This document shows, piece by piece, positions 28,401-37,262 of a stretch of DNA of 64,000 bases. Source of the DNA: Macrostomum hystrix (Eukaryota > Platyhelminthes > Macrostomidae); assembly GCA_950097015.1 (NCBI GenBank), contig CATNEN010000003.1, forward strand, positions 6,350,001 to 6,414,000. The letters run 5' to 3'. Each line of letters begins with the position of its first letter. Position 1 is the first letter of the stretch. The translations under genes and the position numbers were made by a program. Under the pieces are notes generated by a model, which was given only the letters and a program-made list of their open reading frames with translations, made no database searches and had not been told where the DNA came from.

Positions 28401-31400
28401 AAATCCTGCAATCCAAATCTATAAATCTTAGAATCTAAATCTATAAATCCTAGAATCTAAATCTGTAGATCATAGAATCCGCGTCCATTAATTCTAGAAA
28501 TCAAATCTATAAATCCTGGAATCCAAATCTATGAATCCTAGAATCAAAATCTAAAAATCCTAGAATCCAAATCTATAAATCCTAGAATCTAAATCTTTCG
28601 ATTCTAGAATCCGTGTCTATAAATCCTGGAATCCAAATCTATAGATCATAGAATTTTAATCTATAAATCCTAGAACCCGTGTCTATAAATCCTATAATCT
28701 AAATCTATAGATCATAGAATTTTAATCTATGAATCCTAGAACCCGTGTCTATAAATCCTATAATCTAAATCTATAAATCCTAGAATCTAAATCTATAAAT
28801 CCTAGAATATAAACTTATAGATCATAGAATCCGCGTCTATTAATTCTAGAATTCAAATCTATAAATCCTAGAATCTAAATCTATAAATCCTAGAATCTAA
28901 ATCTATAAATCCTAGAATCTAAGTCTATAGATCTTATAATCCAAATCTATAGATCTTAGAATCCGTGTCTATAAATCCTTGAATCTAAATCTATGAATCC
29001 TAGAGTTCAAATCTATGAATCATGGAATCCAAATCTATTGATCCTAAAATCCACATCCATAAACCTGTTATTCTATTCATAGTGTCCCAGAATCCTACTT
29101 AAAAATCGCAGAATCCTATTTAAACTAGTTATTTTGAAGCGCATTTGAATATAATTTCAGTTTCCATCTCCGTATTATATCTAAAGAATCAGGAATCCAA
29201 TTGTGCACTCACACACCCCGCAGTATGCCGCTAATACTGAGCATAGAGAATCACTGCAGTCTAATACAGCAGTGCCGAATGGTTGAACAGATACGATCAA
29301 CTTTGTCGGAATGGCTGCTAGATCCAACCGGATGCTCAGAGGAAGACAATCAACTGTTAGAGAATCCGCGCCAGATGACACCGAATCGTCTGCGCAGAAG
29401 AATTCTAATAAAGACTAAAAAATTGTCTACTTCAACTTCTGCTGCTGCTGCTGCTTCTGCGACAGTCGGCGATCTGGCCACGGTGCAGCTTCCGACTCCT
29501 GGAGGCGTCGGGCAGTTGACGGTGAGCTACGGCTACGTTAGCGAGGAGGACGAGAATGTGGACATACAACGCGATCGCAGTCCGAAAGTATTTAAAAAAT
29601 CTAGCCAATTATCTGCCCAGCAACAGCAGCAGCAGCAGCAGCAGTTGCAGCAGCACCAGCTGAGCGGCAGGCGTATTAAAGTCAGCCGCCAGTTGTCAGA
29701 TTTGGCAGTTCTGAGCTCGGAAAGATTCACCGATTTAGATGACTGCATCATGCTGGGCCGTGAGTTCTGGTGCTGATTTGTTTTTTCGATCCAATAAGCG
29801 GAATTCCCAGGGAAATTCATTAGGGGTGTTCCCAATGAAATCCCTTATTGTGTACTATTGGGTTATCCCCAAATGATTATTCCTAGGTAAATTCCTAGAT
29901 AGAATATTCCTAGATAATACAAAAGCTTGGTAATTCCCTGGGAAATCCATAAATTCGGGTATTCCCTGTAAAATCCCTAAATTCGGGTATTCCCTGGAAA
30001 ATCCCTAAATTCGGGTATTCCCTGTAAAATCCCTAAATTCGGGTATTCCCTGGGAAATCCCTAAATTGATACTCCATGATAATGGGTGCTCCCTGGGAAA
30101 TCTCTAAATAGTAAATCGGTGGTTTTCCCCAGATGTTTGTACTCTTGGGGAATCCCTAGATTCCCTAGGCCAATCGAGAGAATCAGTTGGCGGATATTAG
30201 TATAATACAAGATATCGCAAAGAATAATTTTTTCAGAGTCGGACTTAAACCAGCCAACGCGCCGACAATATCCAAGCCAGAATCAGCAGCAGCAGCAGCA
30301 GCATCAGCAGGTGTGGTCAATCAGCGAGTCGGCGGCATTCCGTCTGGCCCAGTCAGACATGGACGGCCTGGTTGAGCACAGTCGTCGCTGCCTAGTCCAA
30401 GTGCGGCCGAATCCTATTCGAGTGGACTCGAGCAATTTCAATCCACAGGATATGTGGAGCTGCGGCTGCCAGTTGGTCTGCCTGAACCAGCAGACGCCCG
30501 GCCTCATGACCGATTTAAATCGGGGCCAATTTTCTAAGAATGGCGGCTGCGGATTTGTGCTCAAACCGGCCGCCATGCGACAAACTTTTCCATTTCTGGC
30601 TCAGGGCGGCTGCTCAGACGCCGCTCCGCACAGTCTTCACATTCGTGTGATCAGCGGCTCTCAATTATCCAAGCCTAGAGGCTCGGTTGCCAAGGGTGAC
30701 GTCATCGATCCCTATGTTGTTGTGGAAGTATTCGGATTGCCGGCCGATTGCTGCGAGGAGAGGACAAAAACGGTGCACGGCAACGGTTATAATCCGGTGT
30801 TTGACGAGTGCTTCGAATTCCGAGTCAGCCTGCCGGAGCTGGCCTTGCTGAGGTTCGCTGTTCTGGACGACGACGCTATTGGGGACGATTTTATTGGACA
30901 GTTCACGATTCCGTTTGAGTGCATTCAGACTGGTGAGCTTTTTGGACAAAACTCCGATTTCAAAAGACGAAATATTTTTTCTTTAGTATTGTTGTTAACC
31001 ATAATGGGAAATCCTTTTTGGGATTCTCTTGATGGGGAAGCCTTTTTGGGATTCCCTTGATGGGAAATCCAATTCGTGATTTCTTTAAGAGATATCCTTT
31101 TTGGGATTCCCTAGAGGGAAATCCTTTTCGGGATACCCTATACCCTTATTGGGAATTACTTTTTGAGAATCCCTTGATAGGAAATCCTTCTTGTGAGCCT
31201 CTGATGCGAAATCCGTTTTTCGGGATTCCCTTGATAATAAATCCTATTTGTGATTCTCTTGATGCGAAATCATTTCGGTATCTCCTCGATAGAAGACCTG
31301 TGTTGGGATTCCCTTGATTGGAAAACTTTTTTGGGATTCCCCTCCTAAAAATCGTCTTCAGGATTCCATCGTGTTATTTTCGAAATTACTATGATTAAAA

Positions 31401-34400
31401 GAATCATTTTATTGCTTTTATGGCAGAAAATTTTTTTGGGATTCGTGTATTGGGAAATACACGATCCTTTATGGAGGACCTTTTGGGATTTCCTTATTGG
31501 GAAATCCTTTCGGGATTTAGCCTTGCAGGAAGCTGTTTCGCTAAAAATTATTCAGGAATTAAGATGTTCTGATCGGATTTGAAAAAGCAAAATGCTTTAG
31601 TTTTTGTTTACTTCCGTTTACAAATTCACTGATCGATTTAAACGCCATCTGAAAGCTGGAGATCTGATCTAAGCTGAAGATTTAGTCTAAAGCAGGGGTA
31701 GGCAAACTTATTAGCTGGCGGGCCAAAGAGAGAACCTAAAAGACGACAGCGGGCCGCATTGACTGTATAAATATGAGATAGAGGAGAGATGAGACACGGG
31801 AGAGATGAGACACGGGAGAGATGAGACACGGGAGAGATAAGACAGGGGAGAGATTAGACACGGGAGAGATGAGAAACAGGAGAGATTAGACACGGGAGAG
31901 ATGAGAAACAGGAGAGATTAGACACGGGAGAGATGAGACACGGGAGAGATGTGACACGGGAGAGATGAGACACGGGAGAGATGAGACACGGGAGAGATGA
32001 GACACGGGAGAGATGAGAAACAGGAGAGATTAGACACGGGAGAGATGAGACACGGGAGAGATGTGACACGGGAGAGATGAGACACGGGAGAGATGAGACA
32101 CGGGAGAGATTAGACACGGGAGAGATGAGACACGGGAGAGATGAGACACGGGAGAGATTAGACACGAGTGAGATGAAACAGGACACTGTAGATGTCAGAA
32201 GGTGCAACGGGCCGGATTTGGGAGCTTCGAGGGTCGCATCTGGCCCGCGGGCCGGAGTTTGCCGACCCCTGGTCTAAAGAAACAAAGAAAACAATGTTTA
32301 CACTAAATGCATTTGCTACAAGTTGAAGTCTGGACTTTGTTAGGATAATTCTCCCCTCTGGGGCTCAACTTTCTAGGACTTCCCGGGAGGAATAGGAATG
32401 GCTTTAGGAGGTTTTACAGTCACTTAGCTTTCAAGTCACGAATTGAAACCAGACGCACACAAAAAACTCTATCGGTGCGTAAACAAATAAATTTGCCACT
32501 CGAACTAACATCTATTTGAGATTTTTCAACTCTCTCAAGCGAAACCTCTCAGCGAAGTCACGCAAACAAAATGTGTTTAAGAGGGCCTGGAGGATTTAGA
32601 CATGTTAGGCATGTTAGACATGTTGGACCTGTTAGACATGTTAGGCATGTTAGACATGTTGGACCTGTTAGATATGTTAGACATGTTAGATATGTTAGAC
32701 ATGTTAGACATGTTGGACCTGTTAAGACATGTTAGGCATGTTAGACATGTTGGACCTGTTAGATATGTTAGACATGTTAGACATGTTGGACCTGTTAAGA
32801 CATGTTAGACCTTTAGATATGTTAGACATGTTAGACATGTTGGACCTGTTAAGACGTGTTAGACATGTTAGATATATTGGACCTGTTAAGACATGTTAGA
32901 CATGTTAGACATGTTGGACCTGTTAAGACGTGTTAGACCTGTTAGATATGTTGGACCTGTTAAGACATGTTAGACCTGCTAGATATGTTAGACATGTTAG
33001 ACATGTTGGACCTGTTAGATATGTTAGACATGTTAGACATGTTGGACCTGTTAAGACATGTTAGACCTGTTAGATATGTTAGACATGTTAGACATGTTAG
33101 ACCTGCTAGATATGTTAGACATGTTAGACATGTTGGACCTGTTAGATATGTTAGACATGTTAGACATGTTGGACCTGTTAAGACATGTTAGACCTGTTAG
33201 ATATGTTAGACATGTTAGACATGTTGGACCTGTTAGACATGTTGGACCTGTTAGACATGTTAGACATGTTAGACATTTTGGCCCTGTTAGACATATGTTA
33301 CGCACGTCAAGCAGTTATTAAGCATGTTTAGAAAAAAACTATCAGGTTGAAATATCAATATAATTTTTGCGCTATTTTTGTATATTCAGACTAAAAGCTA
33401 CCTTCATTTCCGTGTCTTCACTTAATCTAAATGATGATTTTAATATCCGATATCGATCGGTATATTTCCTGTGTTCTATTAGTTTAATACCTTCACAAGC
33501 CAACTAATGAGATTTATTCTAGCAAAATTTACTGAGGCCTTGGGTAATTTCATTGATCAGTTCTGGATTTCTGTTTATCAGTTCTGTAAGTCTGTTTATC
33601 AGTTCTGGATGTCTGTTTATCAGTACTGGATATCTTTTTGTCGTTTGTGGATGTCTGTTTACCAGTTGTGGATGTCTGTTTATCAGTTGTGGATGTCTGT
33701 TTATCAGTTGTGGGTGTCTGTTTATCAGTTGTGGATGTCTGTTTGTCGTTTGTGGATGTCTGTTTATCAGTTGTGGATGTCTGTTTACCAGTTGTGGATG
33801 TCTGTTTATCAGTTGTGGATGTCTGTTTATCAGTTGTGGATGTCTGTTTATCAGTTGTGGATATCTGTTTGTCGTTTGTGGATGTCTGTTTATCAGTTGT
33901 GGATGTCTGTTTACCAGTTGTGGATCTGTTTATCAGTTGTGGATGTCTGTTTACCAGTTGTGGATGTCTGTTTATCAGTTGTGGATATCTGTTTGTCGTT
34001 TGTGGATGTCTGTTTATCAGTTGTGGATATCTGTTTGTCGTTTGTGGATGTCTGTTTATCAGTTGTGGATGTCTGTTTATCAGTACTGGGTATCTGTTTG
34101 TCGTTTGTGGATGTCTGTTTATCAGTTGTGGATGTCTGTTTATCAGTACTGGGTATCTGTTTGTCGTTTGTGGATGTCTGTTTATCAGTTGTGGATATCT
34201 GTTTGTCGTTTGTGGATGTCTGTTTATCAGTTGTGGATGTCTGTTTATCAGTACTGGGAATCTGTTTGTCGTTTGTGGATGTCTGTTTATCAGTTGTGGA
34301 TGTCTGTTTATCAGTTGTGGATATCTGTTTATCAGTTGTGGATATCTGTTTTCAGTTGTGGATATCTGTTTATCAGTTGTGAATGTCTGTTTATCAGTTG

Positions 34401-36664
34401 TGGATGTCTATTTTCAGTTGTGGATATCTGTTTATCAGTACTGGGTATCTGTTTGTCGTTTGTGGATGTCTGTTTATCAGTTGTGGATATCTGTTTATCA
34501 GTTGTGGATATCTGTTTATCAGTTGTGGATATCTGTTTATCAGTTGTGGATGTCTGTTATCAGTTCTGTATGTCTGTTTATCAGTTCTAGATGTTTTCTT
34601 GTCAATCCAGTATCCTAATACATGTTATTTCCTTTCTCTCGATCCCTCACCCACCTGGCAAACCTCTCCGCCTAAATGTTACATCCTTGAGTTTTTCTTT
34701 CTCGTGTCTATTATGCACCAGTGAGTTGACTTTTTTCAAATTTCGTCACTTCAGCTTACTGACCAGCATGGTCTGTGCGTTTAGGTCTCCCCAATAGCAA
34801 CAAAGTTACACATTTTCTTTGCTTAAAAGAATCCCATCTTCACCCGGATGCTAATCCTTTTTGACAGATTACTATTAGTCGCTTTTCTCTCTCTCTCTCT
34901 CGTTGGTAATTAGTGGGATTTGGGATGCATTTCGTTAAATATAAGCGCGTGGCTTTTTCGAATATAATTTTTATAACTAAGAGACTCCAAGATTCTATTC
35001 TGCGATTCGAGCTGTCAAACTTGATGATTCTAGGAAAAATGCACTCTACAGTGGATTGTGTTGTTTGGATTATGGATATTGGCGAAACTTGAATGCTCAA
35101 CACTTACTCTGCTGTCATCATATTTCTTTTGTTTCTGTTTTACTTACTTGAAATACTTTAAGTAACTTAAGTACTTCAGTACTTTATTTACTTAAAATAG
35201 TAATGTCAGAATAAGTTTTTTCGAAACGGGCTCAACATTAAATTTATTTAATTTTACTTTTTTAATCGCTCAATATACTCATCTCACTACACTAGACACC
35301 CACTCTACTCCAATATACACCCACCCCACTCCACTAGACACCCACCTCGCTCCACTAGAAACCCACCCCACTCCACTAGACACCCACCCACTCGACTAGA
35401 CACCCGCCCCACTCCACTAGACACCCGCCACACTCCACTAGGCACTAACCTCACTTCACTAGGCACCCACCTCACTCCACTAGACACCCACCTCACTCCA
35501 CTAGACACCCACCTCACTCTACTAGACACCCGCCCCACTCCACTAGACATCCACCTCATTCAAATAGACACACACCTCACTCCATCGCGTACAGGCTATC
35601 GACACGTGCGCCTGTTAGACAGTGACGGCGTCCCACTGCCGGACGCTCACCTGTTCATTCACGTAGCTGTCACTAACCGCCTCGGTGGCGGCCGGCTCGG
35701 CAAGCGCAGCTTCGCTTCTAACAAAAAATCGTCCACTTCTTCTTTATCAACCGGTTCGTCTAAGACTAGGAACAGCAGCGGCGGAGGCAGCGACAGCGGA
35801 GGAGGCGGAGGCGAGGAAGGAGTCAGCGGTACGGGTCCCACAGGAAGTGGCGTGGCCAGCAGCAGCAGCGGCGGTGGAGGTGCCAGCAGCGGAGGCGGCG
35901 GCGGCTACCCTCGCCTGCGTCCGACTGGTTTCCGTGAAATCGACGACGCTTTCAAAGCAGCCCTGCCGACGCTACGCGAAGCGGCCGGACTGCGGGACAG
36001 CTTCGATCGGGCACTGTCCGGACTTCAGGACGCCTGCGGCTTGTCTCACATTGCCAATGTCAAGCAGTGCGTCAGAGTGCTGGCTTCCAGAGCTGGCACT
36101 TGCGCAGCAGCCGCCGCCGCGGCAACGGCCGGGGATTCTTCGTCGTCTTCTCCTAGTAGCCAGCAGGCGATTGGTCTGAGAATGATCTGCAAAGCCAGCT
36201 GTCCCTGCCTGGAGGCCCTAGTGCCTCTACCGGAGCCATTGAAAAAGTCGCTGGTCGCTTTTGAACAGGTTTTAATTATGTTATTATGCCCAACTACACT
36301 ACTAACAAGTAGGTTAGTAGAGAAAATGGACATCAAATTTGGATTAATTTGTTAATTTACCATTTATTCTTAGCTGGTCACGGAGAGCAAGAAGCTGATG
36401 CAGCTGGGTCCGGGAATGCGCAGTCGCCTATTGGACTGCGAGTCAACCTGTATGCAGTACTACGATGAACTGCCAACAATGTGCTCAACAGCTGGCCACA
36501 AGCCGCGCAAGGTGGCCAAAATTGCTGACAGTTTCGCTTGGAACATTCGTGTACTGCGCGGCCAGGCCGACCTGCTGGCGAGGGCGGCGGATGGAGCCCG
36601 AAGCACCATGGTGCAGGCTGAGGAAGCCGGCGAGGCCACGGGTCTGGCCATGACTGCCGTCTGA
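7153..36664 (+). CDS. PLCL: Phospholipase C-like protein (PLCL/PRIP family), complete gene, 15 coding exons
   Basis: Exons: 7153-7417, 9618-9761, 18864-19079, 20091-20130, 20239-20368, 21262-21374, 23062-23128, 23223-23316, 24365-24482, 25077-25162, 26606-26726, 29224-29759, 30237-30932, 35595-36268, 36374-36664; 3591 nt, 1196 residues, all GT-AG. Domain order: Ser/Ala-rich N-terminus with PP1-docking 'KKSVSF' (70-75), PH (~89-205), EF-hands (~217-385), X (~385-530), linker with poly-Gln, Y (~670-790), C2 (~800-920), PRIP-specific tail with a Gly/Ser insert. '[18 protein letters not shown]', '[14 protein letters not shown]' and '[15 protein letters not shown]' are diagnostic of PLCL1/2 rather than PLC-delta. 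In mammals PRIPs are catalytically dead scaffolds that bind inositol phosphates, PP1 and GABA-A receptor partners. Here both active-site His are present (H394, H439), discussed under findings. Head-to-head with the LMO7-like gene. The mammalian proteins are about 1100 residues. Confidence 0.95.
7630..8185. repeat. Minisatellite, 17-18-bp unit
   Basis: About 30 copies around CCCCAAATCCTCATTGGC with GTGACC/TTGGCC variants, in PLCL intron 1. Confidence 0.92.
8200..8840. other. Intron 1 spacer without recognisable feature
   Basis: Unique AT-rich intron sequence between two arrays; no gene or element seen. Confidence 0.4.
8850..9462. repeat. Minisatellite, 20-bp unit
   Basis: About 30 copies of CATTCACAGAATCTCTATAC, highly uniform, in PLCL intron 1. 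Confidence 0.95.
9618..9761 (+). CDS. PLCL: PLCL exon 2: first half of PH domain
   Basis: Residues 89-136. '[15 protein letters not shown]' keeps the basic pattern (K-x-K/R ... K/R) that binds inositol phosphates in PLC-delta and PRIP PH domains; 'MEIRW' and 'KKRQKAK' follow the PRIP pattern. Confidence 0.93.
9795..9966. repeat. Minisatellite, 18-bp unit
   Basis: Nine to ten copies of CCGCACAACCACCTCACT at the start of PLCL intron 2. Confidence 0.93.
9970..10544. other. Intron 2 spacer
   Basis: Unique sequence; the open frame at 10233-10553 has no family resemblance and is treated as chance. Confidence 0.35.
10545..15368. repeat. Large minisatellite, 28-bp unit, about 172 copies
   Basis: Core GAATAGATTAGCAATCCAGT followed by a variable octamer (GCCATCTA, GCCATCAA, GCCATGTA, GTCATTTA, GTGATGCA). 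Higher-order duplications are visible. It fills most of the 9.1-kb PLCL intron 2. Confidence 0.97.
15369..15865. other. Intron 2 spacer
   Basis: Unique sequence between two arrays; no feature seen. Confidence 0.35.
15866..16640. repeat. Degenerate pentamer/decamer array
   Basis: Mixed TCTCA/TCTAA pentamers (TCTCATCTAA) over about 770 bp, PLCL intron 2. Confidence 0.9.
16641..17112. other. Intron 2 spacer
   Basis: Unique AT-rich sequence; nothing recognised. Confidence 0.35.
17113..17890. repeat. Minisatellite, 21-bp unit
   Basis: About 37 variable copies containing GATTGGGATTTGAAGAATCC, PLCL intron 2. Confidence 0.93.
17891..18420. other. Intron 2 spacer
   Basis: Unique sequence; no gene or element recognised. 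Confidence 0.35.
18421..18805. repeat. Minisatellite, 15-bp unit
   Basis: About 25 copies of CATCCCATCCAATTC near the 3' end of PLCL intron 2. Confidence 0.94.
18864..19079 (+). CDS. PLCL: PLCL exon 3: second half of PH domain
   Basis: Residues 137-208. '[11 protein letters not shown]', 'CAFTVIY' and the C-terminal PH helix '[14 protein letters not shown]' match the family closely. It is separated from exon 2 by a 9.1-kb intron. Confidence 0.93.
19105..20042. repeat. Pyrimidine-rich minisatellite, 23-bp unit
   Basis: About 40 copies built on CTCCCCTCTGTCCCTGTTTT with a TCTCTCCCTT variant; nearly pure pyrimidine on the coding strand. PLCL intron 3. Confidence 0.95.
20091..20130 (+). CDS. PLCL: PLCL exon 4: 40-nt linker exon
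   Basis: Residues 209-221, '[12 protein letters not shown]'. This tiny exon is required to keep frame between exon 3 (phase 1) and exon 5, and has an acceptor at 20090 and GTGAGA at 20131. Confidence 0.85.
20239..20368 (+). CDS. PLCL: PLCL exon 5: EF-hand region
   Basis: Residues 222-265. '[19 protein letters not shown]' is an EF-hand-like loop (D-x-D-x-F-x-D), degenerate for Ca2+ as is usual in PLCs. Confidence 0.92.
20480..20815. repeat. Minisatellite, 16-bp unit
   Basis: About 20 copies of GATCCCATCCCACCTT, PLCL intron 5. Confidence 0.92.
20816..21208. repeat. Minisatellite, 16-bp unit, second type
   Basis: About 24 copies of TACTCTAATCCCATCC, directly following and sharing ATCCCATCC with the previous array; probably derived from it. 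Confidence 0.93.
21262..21374 (+). CDS. PLCL: PLCL exon 6: EF-hand region
   Basis: Residues 266-302, ending in '[11 protein letters not shown]', which is almost identical to the human PLCL segment '[11 protein letters not shown]'. Confidence 0.95.
21425..22103. repeat. Minisatellite, 24-bp unit
   Basis: About 28 copies containing CTCATTGAGTTTACTCATCT, PLCL intron 6. Confidence 0.95.
22520..23040. repeat. Dispersed degenerate ACATATCGG repeats
   Basis: ACATATCGG(G/A) recurs at irregular 30-150-base spacing (near 22535, 22697, 22735 as ACATATCAG, 22874, 23022) with AT-rich sequence between, PLCL intron 6. An old decayed array or element is possible. Confidence 0.45.
23062..23128 (+). CDS. PLCL: PLCL exon 7: EF-hand region
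   Basis: Residues 303-325; '[16 protein letters not shown]' matches the 'MLFLEAEQG' block of human PLCL. Donor GTGAGT at 23129. Confidence 0.93.
23223..23316 (+). CDS. PLCL: PLCL exon 8: EF-hand region
   Basis: Residues 326-356; '[15 protein letters not shown]' followed by 'GIDG' aligns with 'IIRRYELSEEGRQKG...AIDG'. Donor GTATGT at 23317. Confidence 0.93.
23320..24150. repeat. Minisatellite, 16-bp unit
   Basis: About 48 copies of GCTCACTTCTCACTGT with 10-bp short forms; begins right at the intron 8 donor. Confidence 0.94.
24365..24482 (+). CDS. PLCL: PLCL exon 9: end of EF region and start of X domain
   Basis: Residues 357-395 plus two bases. It encodes 'CDIFDPEQ' and '[12 protein letters not shown]'; H394 and N395 correspond to catalytic His311 and Ca2+ ligand Asn312 of PLC-delta1. 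Confidence 0.95.
24605..24962. repeat. Minisatellite, 18-bp unit
   Basis: About 20 copies of GACCTGAAGGTTTCTAAA, PLCL intron 9. Confidence 0.93.
25077..25162 (+). CDS. PLCL: PLCL exon 10: X domain
   Basis: Residues 396-424; 'YLLEDQLKG' and '[11 protein letters not shown]'. E424 matches Glu341 of PLC-delta1. Usually 'KMGCRSVE' stands here, so this copy has lost the Gly-Cys. Donor GTGAGA at 25163. Confidence 0.94.
25215..26570. repeat. Minisatellite, 18-bp unit, C-rich
   Basis: About 75 copies of CCCCACACCAAATCCCAT with CAATTC, CGAATC and TCGAAT variants, and visible blocks of higher-order repetition; G-rich on the template strand. PLCL intron 10. Confidence 0.95.
26606..26726 (+). CDS. PLCL: PLCL exon 11: X domain with second catalytic His
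   Basis: Residues 425-464. '[18 protein letters not shown]' keeps H439 (His356 of PLC-delta1; Thr in human PLCL1) and has Glu426 where the Ca2+ ligand Asp343 normally is. Confidence 0.95.
26735..27087. repeat. Minisatellite, 19-bp unit, G-rich
   Basis: About 18 nearly identical copies of GGGTTTGAGGTGTGGGTAT, starting within 20 bases of the exon 11 donor and ending at the SINE. Confidence 0.95.
27088..27460 (+). mobile_element. tRNA-derived SINE
   Basis: A-box-like TGGCAGAGTGG (27096-27106) and B-box-like GAGCTCGATTCC (about 27138-27149) spaced as in a tRNA head, then a ~270-base unrelated body and a tail of ATT repeats (about 27430-27455). It lies exactly at the end of the 19-bp array of PLCL intron 11. 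Confidence 0.7.
27461..27945. other. Intron 11 spacer
   Basis: Unique sequence after the SINE; nothing recognised. Confidence 0.35.
27946..29065. repeat. Minisatellite, ~22-bp unit, degenerate
   Basis: About 50 variable copies of AATCTATAAATCCTAGAATC, PLCL intron 11. Confidence 0.92.
29224..29759 (+). CDS. PLCL: PLCL exon 12: end of X domain and X-Y linker
   Basis: Residues 465-643. '[10 protein letters not shown]' carries E473 (Glu390 equivalent); '[10 protein letters not shown]' carries K528 and K530 (Lys438 and Lys440 equivalents). The linker has Ala- and Gln-rich runs, acidic 'VSEEDENVD' and the PRIP-like 'VSRQLSDL'. Acceptor AG at 29222-29223. Confidence 0.93.
29930..30070. repeat. Minisatellite, 28-bp unit
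   Basis: Four to five copies containing CCCTAAATTCGGGTATTCCC, PLCL intron 12. Confidence 0.88.
30237..30932 (+). CDS. PLCL: PLCL exon 13: Y domain and most of C2 domain
   Basis: Residues 644-875. Gln-rich start (residues 660-668), then Y domain '[15 protein letters not shown]', '[14 protein letters not shown]'; C2 domain from '[17 protein letters not shown]' through '[18 protein letters not shown]' to '[17 protein letters not shown]'. S671 equals Ser522; Q698 and R700 stand where PLC-delta1 has Arg549 and Tyr551. Confidence 0.95.
31000..31525. repeat. Degenerate repeat, ~22-30-bp unit
   Basis: Irregular copies around TTGGGATTCCCTTGATGGG followed by AAATCC, start of PLCL intron 13. Confidence 0.75.
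31693..32271. mobile_element. hAT-type MITE with internal minisatellite
   Basis: 579 bp bounded by CAGGGGTAGGCAAACT and AGTTTGCCGACCCCTG (imperfect terminal inverted repeats typical of hAT/Charlie elements) and by perfect 8-bp direct repeats GTCTAAAG (31685-31692 and 32272-32279). Next to the ends are GGCGGGCC / GGCCCGCGGGCC subterminal segments. No transposase; the middle is an array of 16-bp units. Inserted in PLCL intron 13. Confidence 0.88.
31784..32172. repeat. Minisatellite inside the hAT MITE, 16-bp unit
   Basis: About 24 copies of AGAGATGAGACACGGG with TTAGAC and GAAACA variants. Confidence 0.94.
32595..33300. repeat. Array built on a 9-bp motif
   Basis: ATGTTAGAC and variants (GGACCTGTT, GATATGTTA) in higher-order blocks, PLCL intron 13. 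Confidence 0.92.
33545..34600. repeat. Minisatellite, 21-bp unit
   Basis: About 50 copies of TGTTTATCAGTTGTGGATGT with TTGTCGTTTG and TACTGGG variants, PLCL intron 13. Confidence 0.94.
34601..35278. other. Intron 13 spacer
   Basis: Unique sequence with a short (TC)n run near 34885-34900; nothing else recognised. Confidence 0.35.
35279..35590. repeat. Minisatellite, 21-bp unit
   Basis: About 15 copies of ACACCCACCTCACTCCACTA, running up to the exon 14 acceptor. Confidence 0.92.
35595..36268 (+). CDS. PLCL: PLCL exon 14: C2 end, Gly/Ser insert and PRIP tail
   Basis: Residues 876-1100. '[11 protein letters not shown]', '[10 protein letters not shown]' complete C2. A roughly 60-residue Gly/Ser-rich insert follows, then '[18 protein letters not shown]' and '[10 protein letters not shown]', blocks specific to the PLCL tail. 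The insert is GC-rich compared with the neighbourhood. Confidence 0.93.
36374..36664 (+). CDS. PLCL: PLCL exon 15: C-terminal end
   Basis: Residues 1101-1196 and TGA. '[16 protein letters not shown]' followed by '[10 protein letters not shown]' matches the human 'ESFTWNI..LKGQADLL' block. The stop codon lies inside the first copy of the 3' UTR repeat. Confidence 0.95.
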   Translation: MVTESKKLMQLGPGMRSRLLDCESTCMQYYDELPTMCSTAGHKPRKVAKIADSFAWNIRVLRGQADLLARAADGARSTMVQAEEAGEATGLAMTAV

Positions 36665-37165
36665 TTGGCTGGCTAATTGTTAACCGCAGTCGTCTAAATG
36701 GCTGACAAACCATAGATGAACTTGGTATAAACTGTTGTAACTAGCGATTAATGAGTGTTTTCTGATAGGCTGGCTAATTACTACTCGTATCTGTCCTTTA
36801 ATTAGATGGCAAGTTATGAATGCCTGCTGATTGGCTGGCTAATTATTACTCGTATCTGCAGTCCTCTAATTGGCTGGCGAGTTACGACAGCCTGCTGATT
36901 GGGTGGCTAATTATTTAGCTGTCCTCTAATTGGATGGTGAGTCAAGACTGCCTTCTAATTGGCTGGCGAGTTATGACTGCCTGCTGATTGGCTGGCTAAT
37001 TATTTAGCTGTCCTCTAATTGGATGGTGAGTCAAGACTGCCTTCTAATTGGCTGGCGAGTTACGACAGCCTGCTGATTGGCTGGCTAATTATTTAGCTGT
37101 CCTCTAATTGGATGGTGAGTCATGACTGCCTTCTAATTGGCTGGCGAGTTATGACTGTTGGTGAT
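36655..37165. repeat. ~90-bp tandem repeat in PLCL 3' UTR
   Basis: Degenerate copies of a long unit with GATTGGCTGGCTAATTATTT and CCTCTAATTGGATGGTGAGT; the first copy overlaps the stop codon. Confidence 0.88.
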
Positions 37166-37262
37166 TTGTTGGTGAACTGTAGCTACCATTTAGTTAGCAA
37201 CCAGTAATTATAGCTGTTTGACTAAAATTGATAGCCAAGCCATTTCTGCCAAGATTTCGTTT

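Noticed and set aside
33507-34618. ORFs with VCLSVVD-type repeats resembling membrane segments
   Set aside because: 21-bp array in PLCL intron 13; apparent hydrophobicity comes from the unit.
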